A stretch of 64,000 nucleotides of DNA from Rhodopseudomonas pseudopalustris (GTDB lineage: Bacteria > Pseudomonadota > Alphaproteobacteria > Rhizobiales > Xanthobacteraceae): assembly GCF_900110435.1 (NCBI RefSeq), contig NZ_FODT01000001.1, forward strand, positions 671,335 through 735,334. The letters are read 5' to 3'. The notes under the pieces are model-generated. The model was not told where the DNA came from and made no database searches. It saw nothing but the letters and a program-made list of their open reading frames with translations. Below, one piece after another: positions 8,130 through 16,580 of the stretch (the stretch's first letter is position 1; every line of letters starts with the position of its first letter). The position numbers and the translations under genes were made by a program.

Positions 8130-8924
8130 ATGACCGCGACGACGAATAACGCACGGGGGCGTGGAGGTCTCGCCGCAATGGTCAGCGGCGGGGTTCTGTT
8201 GTTCGTCCCCGGCGTCTTGTTCGCTGGTTGTCCGGATCTGCCGCGTCAAGGCGAAGGCGTCGTCGCCGCGATCGACGACGGGCGCAGTCTTCGCTTGCAG
8301 GACGGCCGCGAAATCAGGCTTGCAGGGATCGAGCTGGAGCTGTCGCGACAGGCCGAGGCGAAGGCCGCGTTGGCGTCGCTCGCAAGCGGTCGCGTCATCA
8401 CGCTCCGCGGCGTCGACGATGCGCCGGACCGTTATGGCCGGCAGCCGGCTTTCGTCTTCACCGACGATGAGACGAGGCCGTTGCAGATCAGGCTGCTCGA
8501 AGCCGGTCATGCGCTGGTGGGAACCGGCATTGCGCAGGCCGACTGCCGCGGCGAGTTGCTGGCCGCGGAATCCTCGGCCAAGATTGCGCGACGTGGCCTC
8601 TGGGCAGAGCCATCAGCCCTCAAAAACGCCGGAAATCCCGGCGATATCATGTCCCGGGTCGGGCGTTTCACGGTGATCGAAGGCAGGGTTTTGTCGGTCC
8701 GGGAGGCCGGCGGAACGATCTATCTGAACTTCGGCCGGCGCTGGACTCAGGACTTTGCCGTGACTATTTCAAGGCGCATATTGGGGTCTTTCGAGGCTGC
8801 GGGTATTGCGCCCAAGTCCTTGGAGAACAAGCGAATACGCGTTCGCGGTTGGGTCGAGCGGCGCTCCGGCCCCCAGATCCGAATTCGCGAGGTGGGACAG
8901 ATCGAAGTGCCGGGTGCGCCATAG
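8130..8924 (+). CDS. Secreted thermonuclease-family (SNase-like) protein
   Basis: A 264-residue protein with an N-terminal hydrophobic segment (about residues 15-33) ending at Cys34, so it is exported and perhaps lipidated, although Phe at the -3 position is atypical. Residues 40-155 resemble a staphylococcal-nuclease fold: EGVVAAIDDGRSLRLQDGREIRLAGIE, then DRYGRQPAFV and a later RRGLWA. The C-terminal 90 residues form an additional beta-rich part of unknown role. Catalytic competence is uncertain because the canonical Arg/Glu set cannot be matched with confidence. The M48 lipoprotease gene starts 21 bases downstream, so the two are probably an operon. Confidence 0.8.
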   Translation: MTATTNNARGRGGLAAMVSGGVLLFVPGVLFAGCPDLPRQGEGVVAAIDDGRSLRLQDGREIRLAGIELELSRQAEAKAALASLASGRVITLRGVDDAPDRYGRQPAFVFTDDETRPLQIRLLEAGHALVGTGIAQADCRGELLAAESSAKIARRGLWAEPSALKNAGNPGDIMSRVGRFTVIEGRVLSVREAGGTIYLNFGRRWTQDFAVTISRRILGSFEAAGIAPKSLENKRIRVRGWVERRSGPQIRIREVGQIEVPGAP

Positions 8925-8944
8925 CGCCCGCAGAGAGTCATCGT

Positions 8945-10438
8945 GTGATCGGATCCGAGGGACGGCGCAGCATCTGGAGGAGCCGCCACTGGCTGGCTGT
9001 GCCGCTTCTCGGCAGCGCGCTGGCGCTGGCCGGCTGCGGCGATTTCCGTCGCTTCGAGACCGCGTCGGCCCCCGCGAGCGCGCCTGCCGTAAAACCGGCG
9101 CGCCCTGCCGTGCAATCGCCGACCGCGGAGCGCGAGCACGAGCGCATCCTCGCGACCTATGGCGGCGCCTATGACGATCCCCGGCTCGAGGCGCTGATCG
9201 GCAGCACGGTCAATCGGCTGGTGGCCGCATCCGACCGTCCCGACCTCACCTACAAGGTGACGATTCTGAATTCCGGCGCGGTGAACGCCTTCGCGCTGCC
9301 GACCGGCCAGCTCTACGTCACCCGCGGGCTGGTCGCGCTCGCCAGCGACACCTCGGAATTATCGTCGGTGCTGTCGCACGAAATGGCGCATGTGCTCGCC
9401 AAGCACGCCGCGATCCGTGAGGACCAGGCGCGCCAGGCGGCGCTGGTGACGCGCGTCGTCACCGACATGGGCAACGATCCGGACATGACCGCGCTGGCGC
9501 TCGCCAAGACCAAGCTGTCATTGGCGAGCTTCTCGCGGCAGCAGGAGCTCGAGGCGGACGGCATCGGCGTCGGCATTTCGGCGCGCGCCCAGTTCGATCC
9601 TTACGGCGCCTCGCGATTCCTCACCGCGATGGAGCGCAACGCGGCGCTGAAGGCCAGCCGCGGCGATCCGCGCTCGCAGGACTTCCTGTCGTCGCATCCG
9701 GCGACACCGGAGCGGGTGCGCAACGCGCAGAACAATGCCCGGCAATACGCGTCGCCGGAGCAGAACGCCAAGGGCGAGCGCGACCGCGAGACCTATCTCA
9801 ACGCGATCGACAATCTCGTCTATGGCGAAGACCCGAGCGAAGGCTTCGTGCGCGGGCGGCGCTTCCTGCATCCGAAGCTCGGCTTCACCTTCCAGGTGCC
9901 GGAGGCCTTCACGCTCGACAACACCGCGCAGGCGGTGATCGGCGTCCGCGAAGGCGGCAGCCAGGCGATGCGATTCGACGTCGTCCGGGTGCCCGCAGAG
10001 CAGTCGCTCGCCGACTATCTCAATTCCGGCTGGATGGAGAATGTCGACAAGAGTTCCACTGAGGAATTGAGCATCAGCGGCTTCCCGACGGCGTCGGTGA
10101 TGGCGCGCGGCGATCAGTGGCAGTTCAAGGTGTACGCGCTGCGGTTCGGCAGCGACGTCTATCGCTTCATCTTCGCCACCCGGCAGAAATCGGCCGAGAG
10201 CGAGCGCAACGCGCGCGATACGGTGAGTTCATTTCGCCGGCTGACGCTCGATGAGATCCAGGCGGCGCGGCCGCTGCGGATCAAGGTGATCACCGTGCAG
10301 CCGGGTGACACGGTGGAATCGCTGTCGCACCGGATGGCCGGCGTCGATCGCCCGCTCGAACGCTTCCGGGTGCTGAACGGGCTCGACGCCAGCGCCACGG
10401 TGAAGCCGCGCGACCTCGTCAAGATCGTGGTCGACTGA
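8945..10438 (+). CDS. M48-family metalloprotease lipoprotein with C-terminal LysM-like domain
   Basis: A 497-residue protein from GTG 8945, chosen because GAGAG precedes it and it gives a clean lipoprotein signal with lipobox LAGC (Cys31). The M48 peptidase domain carries the zinc motif HEMAH (about 145-149) and the downstream ligand region QQELEADGIG, with HPATPERV later, as in BepA/YcaL-like periplasmic proteases. The last 60 residues, IKVITVQPGDTVESLSHRM then LNGLD, look like a LysM peptidoglycan-binding module. A lipid anchor plus LysM suggests quality control of envelope proteins near the wall. The frame stays open to 8849, but that would add residues ahead of the signal peptide. Confidence 0.9.
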   Translation: MIGSEGRRSIWRSRHWLAVPLLGSALALAGCGDFRRFETASAPASAPAVKPARPAVQSPTAEREHERILATYGGAYDDPRLEALIGSTVNRLVAASDRPDLTYKVTILNSGAVNAFALPTGQLYVTRGLVALASDTSELSSVLSHEMAHVLAKHAAIREDQARQAALVTRVVTDMGNDPDMTALALAKTKLSLASFSRQQELEADGIGVGISARAQFDPYGASRFLTAMERNAALKASRGDPRSQDFLSSHPATPERVRNAQNNARQYASPEQNAKGERDRETYLNAIDNLVYGEDPSEGFVRGRRFLHPKLGFTFQVPEAFTLDNTAQAVIGVREGGSQAMRFDVVRVPAEQSLADYLNSGWMENVDKSSTEELSISGFPTASVMARGDQWQFKVYALRFGSDVYRFIFATRQKSAESERNARDTVSSFRRLTLDEIQAARPLRIKVITVQPGDTVESLSHRMAGVDRPLERFRVLNGLDASATVKPRDLVKIVVD

Positions 10439-10498
10439 TCCGGCGCGCCCCCTGCGCGCGCCAATCAGCTGCGGAGGCCTGACGGCGCAGATCGAGAG

Positions 10499-10546
10499 CG
10501 TCGCTTCTGATTCGATCAGAACCGAAATAGCTCCAAGGCCTCAAAA
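10499..10546. repeat. Partial copy of the intergenic palindromic repeat
   Basis: CTTCTGATTCGATCAGAACCGAAATAGCTCCAAGG keeps the TCTGAT/ATCAGA palindrome module and the flanking GCTCC, but lacks the CGAAAACGC module. It sits between the convergent M48 protease and carD genes, next to the carD terminator. Confidence 0.65.
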
Positions 10547-10556
10547 TCTGAGGCCA

Positions 10557-10584
10557 CAAAAAAGGCCCGGCTCGCGCCGGGCCT
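10557..10584 (-). terminator. Rho-independent terminator of carD
   Basis: On the minus strand AGGCCCGG-CGCGAG-CCGGGCC is followed directly by TTTTTT. It is a perfect GC stem with a six-base U tract, about 55 bases beyond the carD stop codon. Confidence 0.88.
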
Positions 10585-10637
10585 GAATTGTTCAACAGTG
10601 TGGGACCGTATCTCGGAAAGATACGGACGACGGCCGG

Positions 10638-11807
10638 TCAGGCCGCTTCGTCGGTCACCGCATCGTCGGTGTCGACATCGCCATCGGCATCGCCTTCAGC
10701 GTCCACCTCGGCCTTGGCGCCGCGACGCGGGCTCTTGGCGAGCTGGCCCTCGACTTCCTTGACCGCTTCGGTCTCGGTGACCTGCTGAACCACAGCGATT
10801 TCGCGCGACAGCCGATCGAGCGCTGCTTCATACAGCTGGCGTTCGCTGTAGGACTGCTCGGGCTGAGATTCCGAACGGAACAGGTCACGCACCACTTCGG
10901 CAATCGCGACGATATCGCCGGAATTGATCTTGGCTTCGTATTCCTGGGCGCGGCGCGACCACATCGTCCGCTTGACGCGGGCGCGGCCCTTCAGGGTCTC
11001 GAGCGCCTTCTTCACCAGCGCCGGATCGGACAGCTTGCGCATCCCGACATTGGCGACCTTGGCGGTCGGCACCCGCAACGTCATCTTGTCCTTGATGAAG
11101 TTGATGACGAACAGTTCGAGCTTGGCGCCCGCGATTTCCTGCTCCTCGATTGCCAGAATCTGGCCGACGCCATGGGCCGGATAGACCACGAATTCGCCCG
11201 CCTTGAAGCCCTGACGCTGGGTCACGGCCTTCTTCGGCTCCTCGACCTTCGGCGGCGCCGCCGGCTTGGCAGCCACGGGCTTGCCTTCCGGCTTCGCGAC
11301 AGCCGCCTTCGGCGCCTCAGGAGCCTTGGCTACCGGCTTCGCCGTCGACTTGGCCGAAGCGGTCTTGGAAGCGTCCGCCGGAGCGGCAGTTTTCGCAGTC
11401 TTGGATGGCATTTCACTTCTTTTGTTTTTCGAGGACTTGAGGGCCGATGCCTTGGAGGCCGAAGCCTTCGCGGCAGAGCCCTTAGCGGTTGTAACCTTGG
11501 CGGCGCTTGCCTTCCCGGCAGTCACCTTCGCAGCGGCGGCCTTGCCGGCAGAGGCCTTCGACGTAGAGGCCTTGGATGCGGAGGCCTTGGACACTGACGA
11601 CTTCGAACCAACGGCCTTCGTAGCGGAGGCCTTCGTAGCGGAGGCTTTGGAAACGGGGCTCTTGGAAGACGAGGCCTTTGAACCGGAGGCCTTGGAAGCA
11701 GGGGACTTGACGCTCCGGGTGTCCTTGGCAGAAATTCGAGACTGGCTCTTGGTCGCGCTGCGGTTTGCCGCAGCGGCATGCTTGGCACGCTTCGAAGAAA
11801 CACTCAT
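10638..11807 (-). CDS. carD: CarD-family transcription regulator with long Ser/Lys/Ala N-terminal tail
   Basis: From ATG 11807 the protein is 389 residues. The C-terminal two thirds is CarD/CdnL: FKAGEFVVYPAHGVGQI, then KMTLRVPTAKV and VKRTMWSRRAQEYE. CarD binds RNA polymerase beta through its RID domain and stabilises open complexes, notably at rRNA promoters. Residues 1-132 are repeats of SKAS, TKAS and GKA, like histone H1 tails. An internal ATG at 11411 (MPSKTAKT, preceded by AGAAG) would give a 257-residue protein of usual size, and both starts may be used. The far C-terminus is acidic (VDAEGDADGD). A strong terminator follows and an extended -10 promoter lies upstream. Confidence 0.88.
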   Translation of the reverse strand: MSVSSKRAKHAAAANRSATKSQSRISAKDTRSVKSPASKASGSKASSSKSPVSKASATKASATKAVGSKSSVSKASASKASTSKASAGKAAAAKVTAGKASAAKVTTAKGSAAKASASKASALKSSKNKRSEMPSKTAKTAAPADASKTASAKSTAKPVAKAPEAPKAAVAKPEGKPVAAKPAAPPKVEEPKKAVTQRQGFKAGEFVVYPAHGVGQILAIEEQEIAGAKLELFVINFIKDKMTLRVPTAKVANVGMRKLSDPALVKKALETLKGRARVKRTMWSRRAQEYEAKINSGDIVAIAEVVRDLFRSESQPEQSYSERQLYEAALDRLSREIAVVQQVTETEAVKEVEGQLAKSPRRGAKAEVDAEGDADGDVDTDDAVTDEAA

Positions 11808-11924
11808 TTTACGCGTTTTCTGTGACACAGCCTGCGCGTGGAATCGCCACGCCCCTGTTCGTTGTTTTTGACGGGACCCCTTCCCGGCCGCGAAAACGGC
11901 GTGCCGAGTTTCTAGAATGTGCCA

Positions 11925-11952
11925 AATATAGCACATTTCCCGCAAAAATCAA
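11925..11952 (-). promoter_or_regulatory. Predicted carD promoter (extended -10) inside a palindrome
   Basis: On the minus strand TTGATT (11952-11947) is separated by 16 bases from TATATT (11930-11925), which is preceded by TGC, an extended -10. The -10 box lies in the spacer of the perfect inverted repeat AATGTGC / GCACATT (11916-11937), a plausible operator. The 5' leader to ATG 11807 would be about 110 bases. Confidence 0.5.
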
Positions 11953-12068
11953 TGATTTATGACGAATCCTCCCGGCTCCTTACGGAACCAGGACGACTGA
12001 TCATCAACAGGGTAAATCCGGCTGGGAAAAACGCTTACCGGTATCTTTGCCGCGAAGCTAGTCGAGCC

Positions 12069-12407
12069 TCAATCGCCGGTGCCCGGTTCCGGGGAAAAGA
12101 ACTTCTCGAACTTCCCTTCCATGCCCTCGTACTGCTTGGCGTCGCCCGGGGCTTCTTTTTTCTGGGTGAGGTTGGGCCAGCTCTTGGCGTATTCCGTATT
12201 CAGCTCAAGCCACTTCTCGAGCCCCGGCTCAGTATCCGGCTTGATCGCATCGGCCGGGCATTCCGGCTCGCAGACGCCGCAGTCGATGCACTCATCCGGA
12301 TGAATGACGAGCATGTTGTCGCCCTCGTAGAAGCAATCGACGGGGCAGACTTCAACGCAATCGGTGTATTTGCACTTGATGCAGTTTTCAGTGACGACGT
12401 AAGTCAT
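12069..12407 (-). CDS. fdxA: 7Fe ferredoxin FdxA
   Basis: A 112-residue ferredoxin of the Azotobacter FdI type. The Cys pattern matches a [3Fe-4S] cluster (Cys9, Cys17, Cys50) and a [4Fe-4S] cluster (Cys21, Cys40, Cys43, Cys46), with an extra Cys12 and Cys25. The start MTYVVTENC is the usual one, and the C-terminal extension with [13 protein letters not shown] is typical of the alphaproteobacterial form. It is a small cytoplasmic electron carrier. It lies 74 bases downstream of the S4-domain gene on the same strand, probably in one transcript with it. CarD downstream has its own promoter. Confidence 0.95.
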   Translation of the reverse strand: MTYVVTENCIKCKYTDCVEVCPVDCFYEGDNMLVIHPDECIDCGVCEPECPADAIKPDTEPGLEKWLELNTEYAKSWPNLTQKKEAPGDAKQYEGMEGKFEKFFSPEPGTGD

Positions 12408-12481
12408 CCCAAGGCTCCGGAGAGGTTCTAATTTTGAGTGTTTGCGTACCGCAGGACTTCCACAGCCGCAAGTGAAGATGC

Positions 12482-12751
12482 CTAGTCTCGCGGCACCGAG
12501 AGATCGGCATAAAGTCCAGTGACCGAGGCGGCATCGCCGCGGCGCTCTGTGAATCCAACCACCTTCAGCACCCGCACACCACGATCTAGCGCAATCGTTA
12601 CGACGTCGCCGGCTTTGATCGCATGTCCGGGCGACTTCTCGCGCGCGCCATTGATGCGGACGTGACCGCTTTCCACCAAGGCCGCCGCGGCGCTGCGGGC
12701 GCGCACCACCCGCGCGTGCCACAGCCATTTATCGAGACGCTGACGCTCCAC
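12482..12751 (-). CDS. S4-domain RNA-binding protein (HslR/Hsp15-like)
   Basis: An 89-residue protein consisting of an S4 RNA-binding domain: [16 protein letters not shown] at residues 5-20, then [16 protein letters not shown] and the basic/hydrophobic turn [13 protein letters not shown]. This matches Hsp15 (HslR), which recycles stalled 50S subunits carrying nascent chains; related S4 proteins also occur in rRNA modification. It starts 39 bases downstream of the stop of the Suv3-like helicase, so the two RNA-related genes are likely co-transcribed, with fdxA after them. Confidence 0.88.
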   Translation of the reverse strand: MERQRLDKWLWHARVVRARSAAAALVESGHVRINGAREKSPGHAIKAGDVVTIALDRGVRVLKVVGFTERRGDAASVTGLYADLSVPRD

Positions 12752-12790
12752 GCATCACCATCGGATCAACCGCGGGCCGCGCAGTGACGC

Positions 12791-15700
12791 TTAGTCCTTG
12801 CGGCCGGCGGAGAGTTGCTCCTTGAGCGCCGCGAGCTTCGCGAACGGGGAGTTCGGATCGATCGGCCGATCGCGCTCGCGCGGCGGCGCGCTGGAATGCA
12901 CCTGCCGATGCGATCCGCCGCCCTGGTTGTCGCGGCCGCCCTTCGGCCCGCCCTTGAACTTGTCCTGGGACTTGTCGCGACCCTTGAAGCGTTCGCGGGA
13001 CGGACGCCCCTCGCCGGCAGCCTCACTGCGCGGCGCACCTTGCCCCTCGCCCTCGCGGCGGTCGCGGCGAACATCGCCGCCCTTGCGGTCACCCCGCCGC
13101 CCGCCACGATCCGGACGATCGCCGCGCTTGGCCTCGCCGGCTTCGCCTTCCGGGGCAGCGGCCTGGCCGGCCTGCGGCGGACGATGGCGCTGACGATTGC
13201 GATCAGGCCGGGCGCGATGCTCGTCCGAGCGGCCACCCGGACGCCAGACCTCGACCATCTCGGGCTGAGCGGGTGCGGCACTCTCGACAGCCGGCGCAGC
13301 GCCGTCCGTATTGTCGGTGGTGGTGGCGTCGACGGCCGGCGCATCGGATGCAGCCGCTTCGGCAGTTGCCTCCTGCGCTGTGTCGGTCGCAGCAAGCTCC
13401 GCCTCCGGCACGGCGGCCGAATCCGGCTGCGATTCCACCGGCGACGATTCCGACGCGTCTGCTGCCGGCTCCGGCGCGGCTTGTTCGCTCGCCGCAACAG
13501 GCTGCGCCGCATCATTCGTCAGGTCAGCGACGTCGTCGGTCTCGGCAGCAACCGCCGGCTCAAACGCAATCGCGCCGGCAAGAATGGCGTGATCTTCGGC
13601 CGACAAGCCGGTTTCGGCCGAATCAGCCGAGGGAGCCTCGGGCGCAGCGTCCGGCAACTTTGCCGGCGCAGTGGTCGACGGCGGCAGCGCCGGCCGCTTC
13701 TCCATGCGATAGCCGAGCGCGCGCAGAATCGAGGCGAAGTCTTCGCCGGCGGAGCCGGTCAGCGAGGTCATCGACTGGGTGACGACGAAGCTGCGGCCGT
13801 CGAACGCGCCCGCCGGCTTCTCGCCTTGGGCGCCTTCGCGCCAGGCCAGCGCCGGGCGGATCAGATCGGCAAGCCGCTCAAGGATATCGACGCGCACGGC
13901 GCGCTCGCCGCACAGCCGGTAACCGAGCGTGCGGTAGGCGTCGCGATCGAGCGCCTTGTCGGCGGGGAATGAAGTGCGGCCGCTGCTGGCGAGATGCTGC
14001 GCGCTGGACAGCGCCGACATGTCGACATCGTCCAGCTTCTGCGCCCAGAGCAGCGAGGCGAGCGCACGCGCCGCCGGCTTCAGCAGCGATGGGACATAGA
14101 TGTGATAGGCGCCGAACCGCACGCCGTATTTGCGCAGCGTCGCCCGCGACGGCTGGTCGAGGTCCTTCATCTCGGCCGCGATCTTGGCGCGTTCGATCAC
14201 GCCCAGCGACTCGATCAACTGGAAGGCGATGCCGCGGCCGATGCCGGTGATATCCTCGGCCTTGGACAGCTCGAACAGCGGTCCGAGAATCTTCTCGATA
14301 TGGGTCTTGAGCCAGAGATCGAGCCGGGTTTGCACTGCTTCGCGCGATGCGCCGGCCAGACGATCGTCGGCAATGATGCGCAGCCGCGGCCGCAGCACCT
14401 CGTCGGAGCCGACCAGCCGCCCCACCGCGTCGCCGGTCCAGCGCACAGTGCCGTCCGAGGTCAGCAGAAACTGCTCGTCGGGCGCGCCGGAGAGCTTCTC
14501 GGCACGGGAGTCGATTTCGCCCGCCAGAGCCTTCTGCGCAGTCGCCTGCAAGGCCTTCGCATCAGAGCCAGCTTCGGCTGCGTCGGGTGCAAATGTGAAG
14601 CCGTCGAGACGACCGATCACATGTCCCTCGACGATCACTTCGCCGGTCTTACCAATTTCCGTATTCAACATCGTGTTTTCCCGCAGGCGGCGCATCAATA
14701 CACTGGTCCGACGATCTACGAAACGCTCCGTGAGGCGTTCGTGCAACGCATCTGACAATTTATTTTCGATGTCGCGTGAAATGCCTTGCCAGTGTTCAGG
14801 ATCGGCCAACCAGTCGACCCGGTTGGCGACGAAAGTCCATGTCCGGATCTGCGCGATCCGTGCCGAAAGCGTATCGATGCCGCCATCGATCCGGTCGGCC
14901 TGCTCGACCTGGGCGCCGAACCAGTCATCCGGAATCCGGCCTTTCTGCATCAAAAAGCGATACAGCGTCGTTACCAATTCGGCGTGGGCCGCCGGCGCGA
15001 TCTTGCGATAATCCGGGACCTGACAGACCTCCCATAGCCGCTCCACCGCTGCCGCGCCATGCGCCATGTCGCGCACATCGCCGTCGCGGGCGGCATGGTC
15101 GAGCACCCGCAGATCCTCGGCGGCCGGCGCGCGGGTCAGCGCATCGTGCCGCGGCGTCTCGGCCAGCGACACCTGCAGCGCGGCGATCGAGGCGAAATCG
15201 AGCTCGGAATTCCGCCATTGTAGCGTCTTTACCGCGTCAAAGGTATGATTTTGCAGTGCATTGACCAGTTCGGGCTCGAACGGCGCGCAGCGCCCGGTGG
15301 TGCCGAAGGTGCCATCGCGGGTGGCGCGACCGGCGCGGCCGGCGATCTGGGCGAATTCCGACGGGTTGAGCCTTCGAAACTGGTAGCCGTCGAATTTACG
15401 GTCGGAGGCGAACGCGACGTGATCGACATCGAGGTTGAGCCCCATGCCGATCGCGTCGGTGGCGACCAGATAATCGACGTCGCCCGACTGGAACATCGCC
15501 ACCTGGGCATTGCGGGTGCGCGGCGACAGCGAACCCAGCACCACCGCAGCGCCGCCGTGCTGGCGCTTGATCAACTCGGCGATGGCGTAGACCTCGTCGG
15601 CCGAGAACGCGACGATCGCGGTGCGGCGCGGCTGCCGCGTCAGCTTGCGGTCGCCGGCGAATTCGAGCTGCGACAGCCGCGGCCGGGTGACGATGCTGGC

Positions 15701-16153
15701 GCCCGGCAGCAGCCGTTCGATGATCGGCCGCATCGTCGCAGCGCCGAGCAGCAGCGTTTCGTCGCGACCGCGGCGGCGCAGGAGACGATCGGTGAAGACA
15801 TGACCGCGCTCGAGATCGGCGGCAATCTGCACCTCGTCCACCGCCAGAAACGAGACGTCGAGATCGCGCGGCATCGCCTCGACGGTCGAGACCCAGAACC
15901 GCGCCTTCGGCGGCTTGATCTTCTCCTCGCCGGTGACCAGCGCCACCGCGTCCGGACCGACCCGATCGACGATCTTGTTATAGACCTCGCGGGCCAACAG
16001 CCGCAGCGGCAGGCCGATCAGCCCGGAGGGATGCGCCACCATCCGTTCGATCGCCAGATGGGTCTTGCCGGTATTGGTCGGGCCGAGCACCGCGGTGACG
16101 CCGGCGCCCGGCGCCCGGTCATTGGTAAACGGCGCGGAGAATGATCGAGGCAT
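12791..16153 (-). CDS. Suv3-like superfamily 2 RNA helicase with long acidic/basic tail
   Basis: A 1120-residue protein. The helicase core has Walker A GPTNTGKT (24-31), the DEVQ box (106-109) that marks the Suv3/MgpS group rather than DEAD proteins, ATDAIGMGLNLDV (231-243) and QIAGRAGR (269-276). A second region to about residue 800 is conserved-looking. From about 830 to 960 the chain is rich in Ala, Glu and Pro, then from about 985 it is Arg/Gly-rich with RGGRRG-type repeats. It ends in a more ordinary motif, NSPFAKLAALKEQL. Suv3 is the degradosome helicase of mitochondria; a role in RNA turnover or ribosome biogenesis is inferred. Confidence 0.88.
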   Translation of the reverse strand: MPRSFSAPFTNDRAPGAGVTAVLGPTNTGKTHLAIERMVAHPSGLIGLPLRLLAREVYNKIVDRVGPDAVALVTGEEKIKPPKARFWVSTVEAMPRDLDVSFLAVDEVQIAADLERGHVFTDRLLRRRGRDETLLLGAATMRPIIERLLPGASIVTRPRLSQLEFAGDRKLTRQPRRTAIVAFSADEVYAIAELIKRQHGGAAVVLGSLSPRTRNAQVAMFQSGDVDYLVATDAIGMGLNLDVDHVAFASDRKFDGYQFRRLNPSEFAQIAGRAGRATRDGTFGTTGRCAPFEPELVNALQNHTFDAVKTLQWRNSELDFASIAALQVSLAETPRHDALTRAPAAEDLRVLDHAARDGDVRDMAHGAAAVERLWEVCQVPDYRKIAPAAHAELVTTLYRFLMQKGRIPDDWFGAQVEQADRIDGGIDTLSARIAQIRTWTFVANRVDWLADPEHWQGISRDIENKLSDALHERLTERFVDRRTSVLMRRLRENTMLNTEIGKTGEVIVEGHVIGRLDGFTFAPDAAEAGSDAKALQATAQKALAGEIDSRAEKLSGAPDEQFLLTSDGTVRWTGDAVGRLVGSDEVLRPRLRIIADDRLAGASREAVQTRLDLWLKTHIEKILGPLFELSKAEDITGIGRGIAFQLIESLGVIERAKIAAEMKDLDQPSRATLRKYGVRFGAYHIYVPSLLKPAARALASLLWAQKLDDVDMSALSSAQHLASSGRTSFPADKALDRDAYRTLGYRLCGERAVRVDILERLADLIRPALAWREGAQGEKPAGAFDGRSFVVTQSMTSLTGSAGEDFASILRALGYRMEKRPALPPSTTAPAKLPDAAPEAPSADSAETGLSAEDHAILAGAIAFEPAVAAETDDVADLTNDAAQPVAASEQAAPEPAADASESSPVESQPDSAAVPEAELAATDTAQEATAEAAASDAPAVDATTTDNTDGAAPAVESAAPAQPEMVEVWRPGGRSDEHRARPDRNRQRHRPPQAGQAAAPEGEAGEAKRGDRPDRGGRRGDRKGGDVRRDRREGEGQGAPRSEAAGEGRPSRERFKGRDKSQDKFKGGPKGGRDNQGGGSHRQVHSSAPPRERDRPIDPNSPFAKLAALKEQLSAGRKD

Positions 16154-16578
16154 TTTCGCTGGATTTCTGCGTCGCTGCGGTCAGTTGTGTGTCACATTGC
16201 GACGCCGCAGCGCACGCTGGTTAAGGTGTGGAACGAGTCCCGAACGAAACGCGGCCGAATCGCAGACTCGATGATTCCGGATCCTCCCGGCCCCAATATC
16301 TCGATGCGCTTCAGAGAAAGCGACACCAGATCAGGTAATTCTGCGAAACGCCAGGTCCCGACCCGGGTCGAATCCTCATATGTCATGCGTTCCGTGATTC
16401 CGGCGGGAGTCAACTGGATTCGAAGCCGGGCGAGGCCGAAGCCCCGCTCTGGTCGCTCGCCTGAGGTCTCGCGGCGCTGGAGCTTTTCCGTTCTGATAGA
16501 ATCAGAACCGAAGCTCTGACTTTTTGTTCTGACGCGTTTTCTTCACGCGAACCGGTTTCCACTTCGCTCGAAAACGCT
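16154..16578. other. 425-base gap between helicase and DUF3108 gene
   Basis: The right 100 bases are a full copy of the palindromic repeat. The remaining 325 bases contain overlapping open frames on both strands (110 codons forward from 16187, 73 codons reverse from 16413) with no recognisable domain and no clear ribosome-binding site. I leave these unannotated. The stretch probably holds the promoter of the helicase-S4-fdxA unit. Confidence 0.5.
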
Positions 16579-16580
16579 CT
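16481..16580. repeat. Intergenic palindromic repeat, most complete copy
   Basis: Order of modules: GGAGCTTTTCCG, palindrome TTCTGAT-AGA-ATCAGAA (16491-16507), GACGCGTTTTCTTCACGCGAACCGG, and CCACTTCGCTCGAAAACGCTC. It ends immediately beside the stop of the DUF3108 gene at 16579, so it forms the 3' end of that transcript. Confidence 0.82.

Noticed and set aside
11412..11807. The Ser/Lys/Ala-coding stretch before the CarD core as a non-coding satellite
   Set aside because: The frame is open throughout with consistent amino-acid periodicity and directly joins CarD; treated as coding, with the alternative start noted.
12766..13515. A 249-codon Arg/Pro-rich frame within the helicase tail
   Set aside because: It is the out-of-frame reading of the helicase's low-complexity tail on the same strand.
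16187..16519. Overlapping small frames on both strands in the helicase-DUF3108 gap (110 and 73 codons)
   Set aside because: No domain, no clear ribosome-binding site, and the forward one runs into the repeat. Could be real but not supportable.
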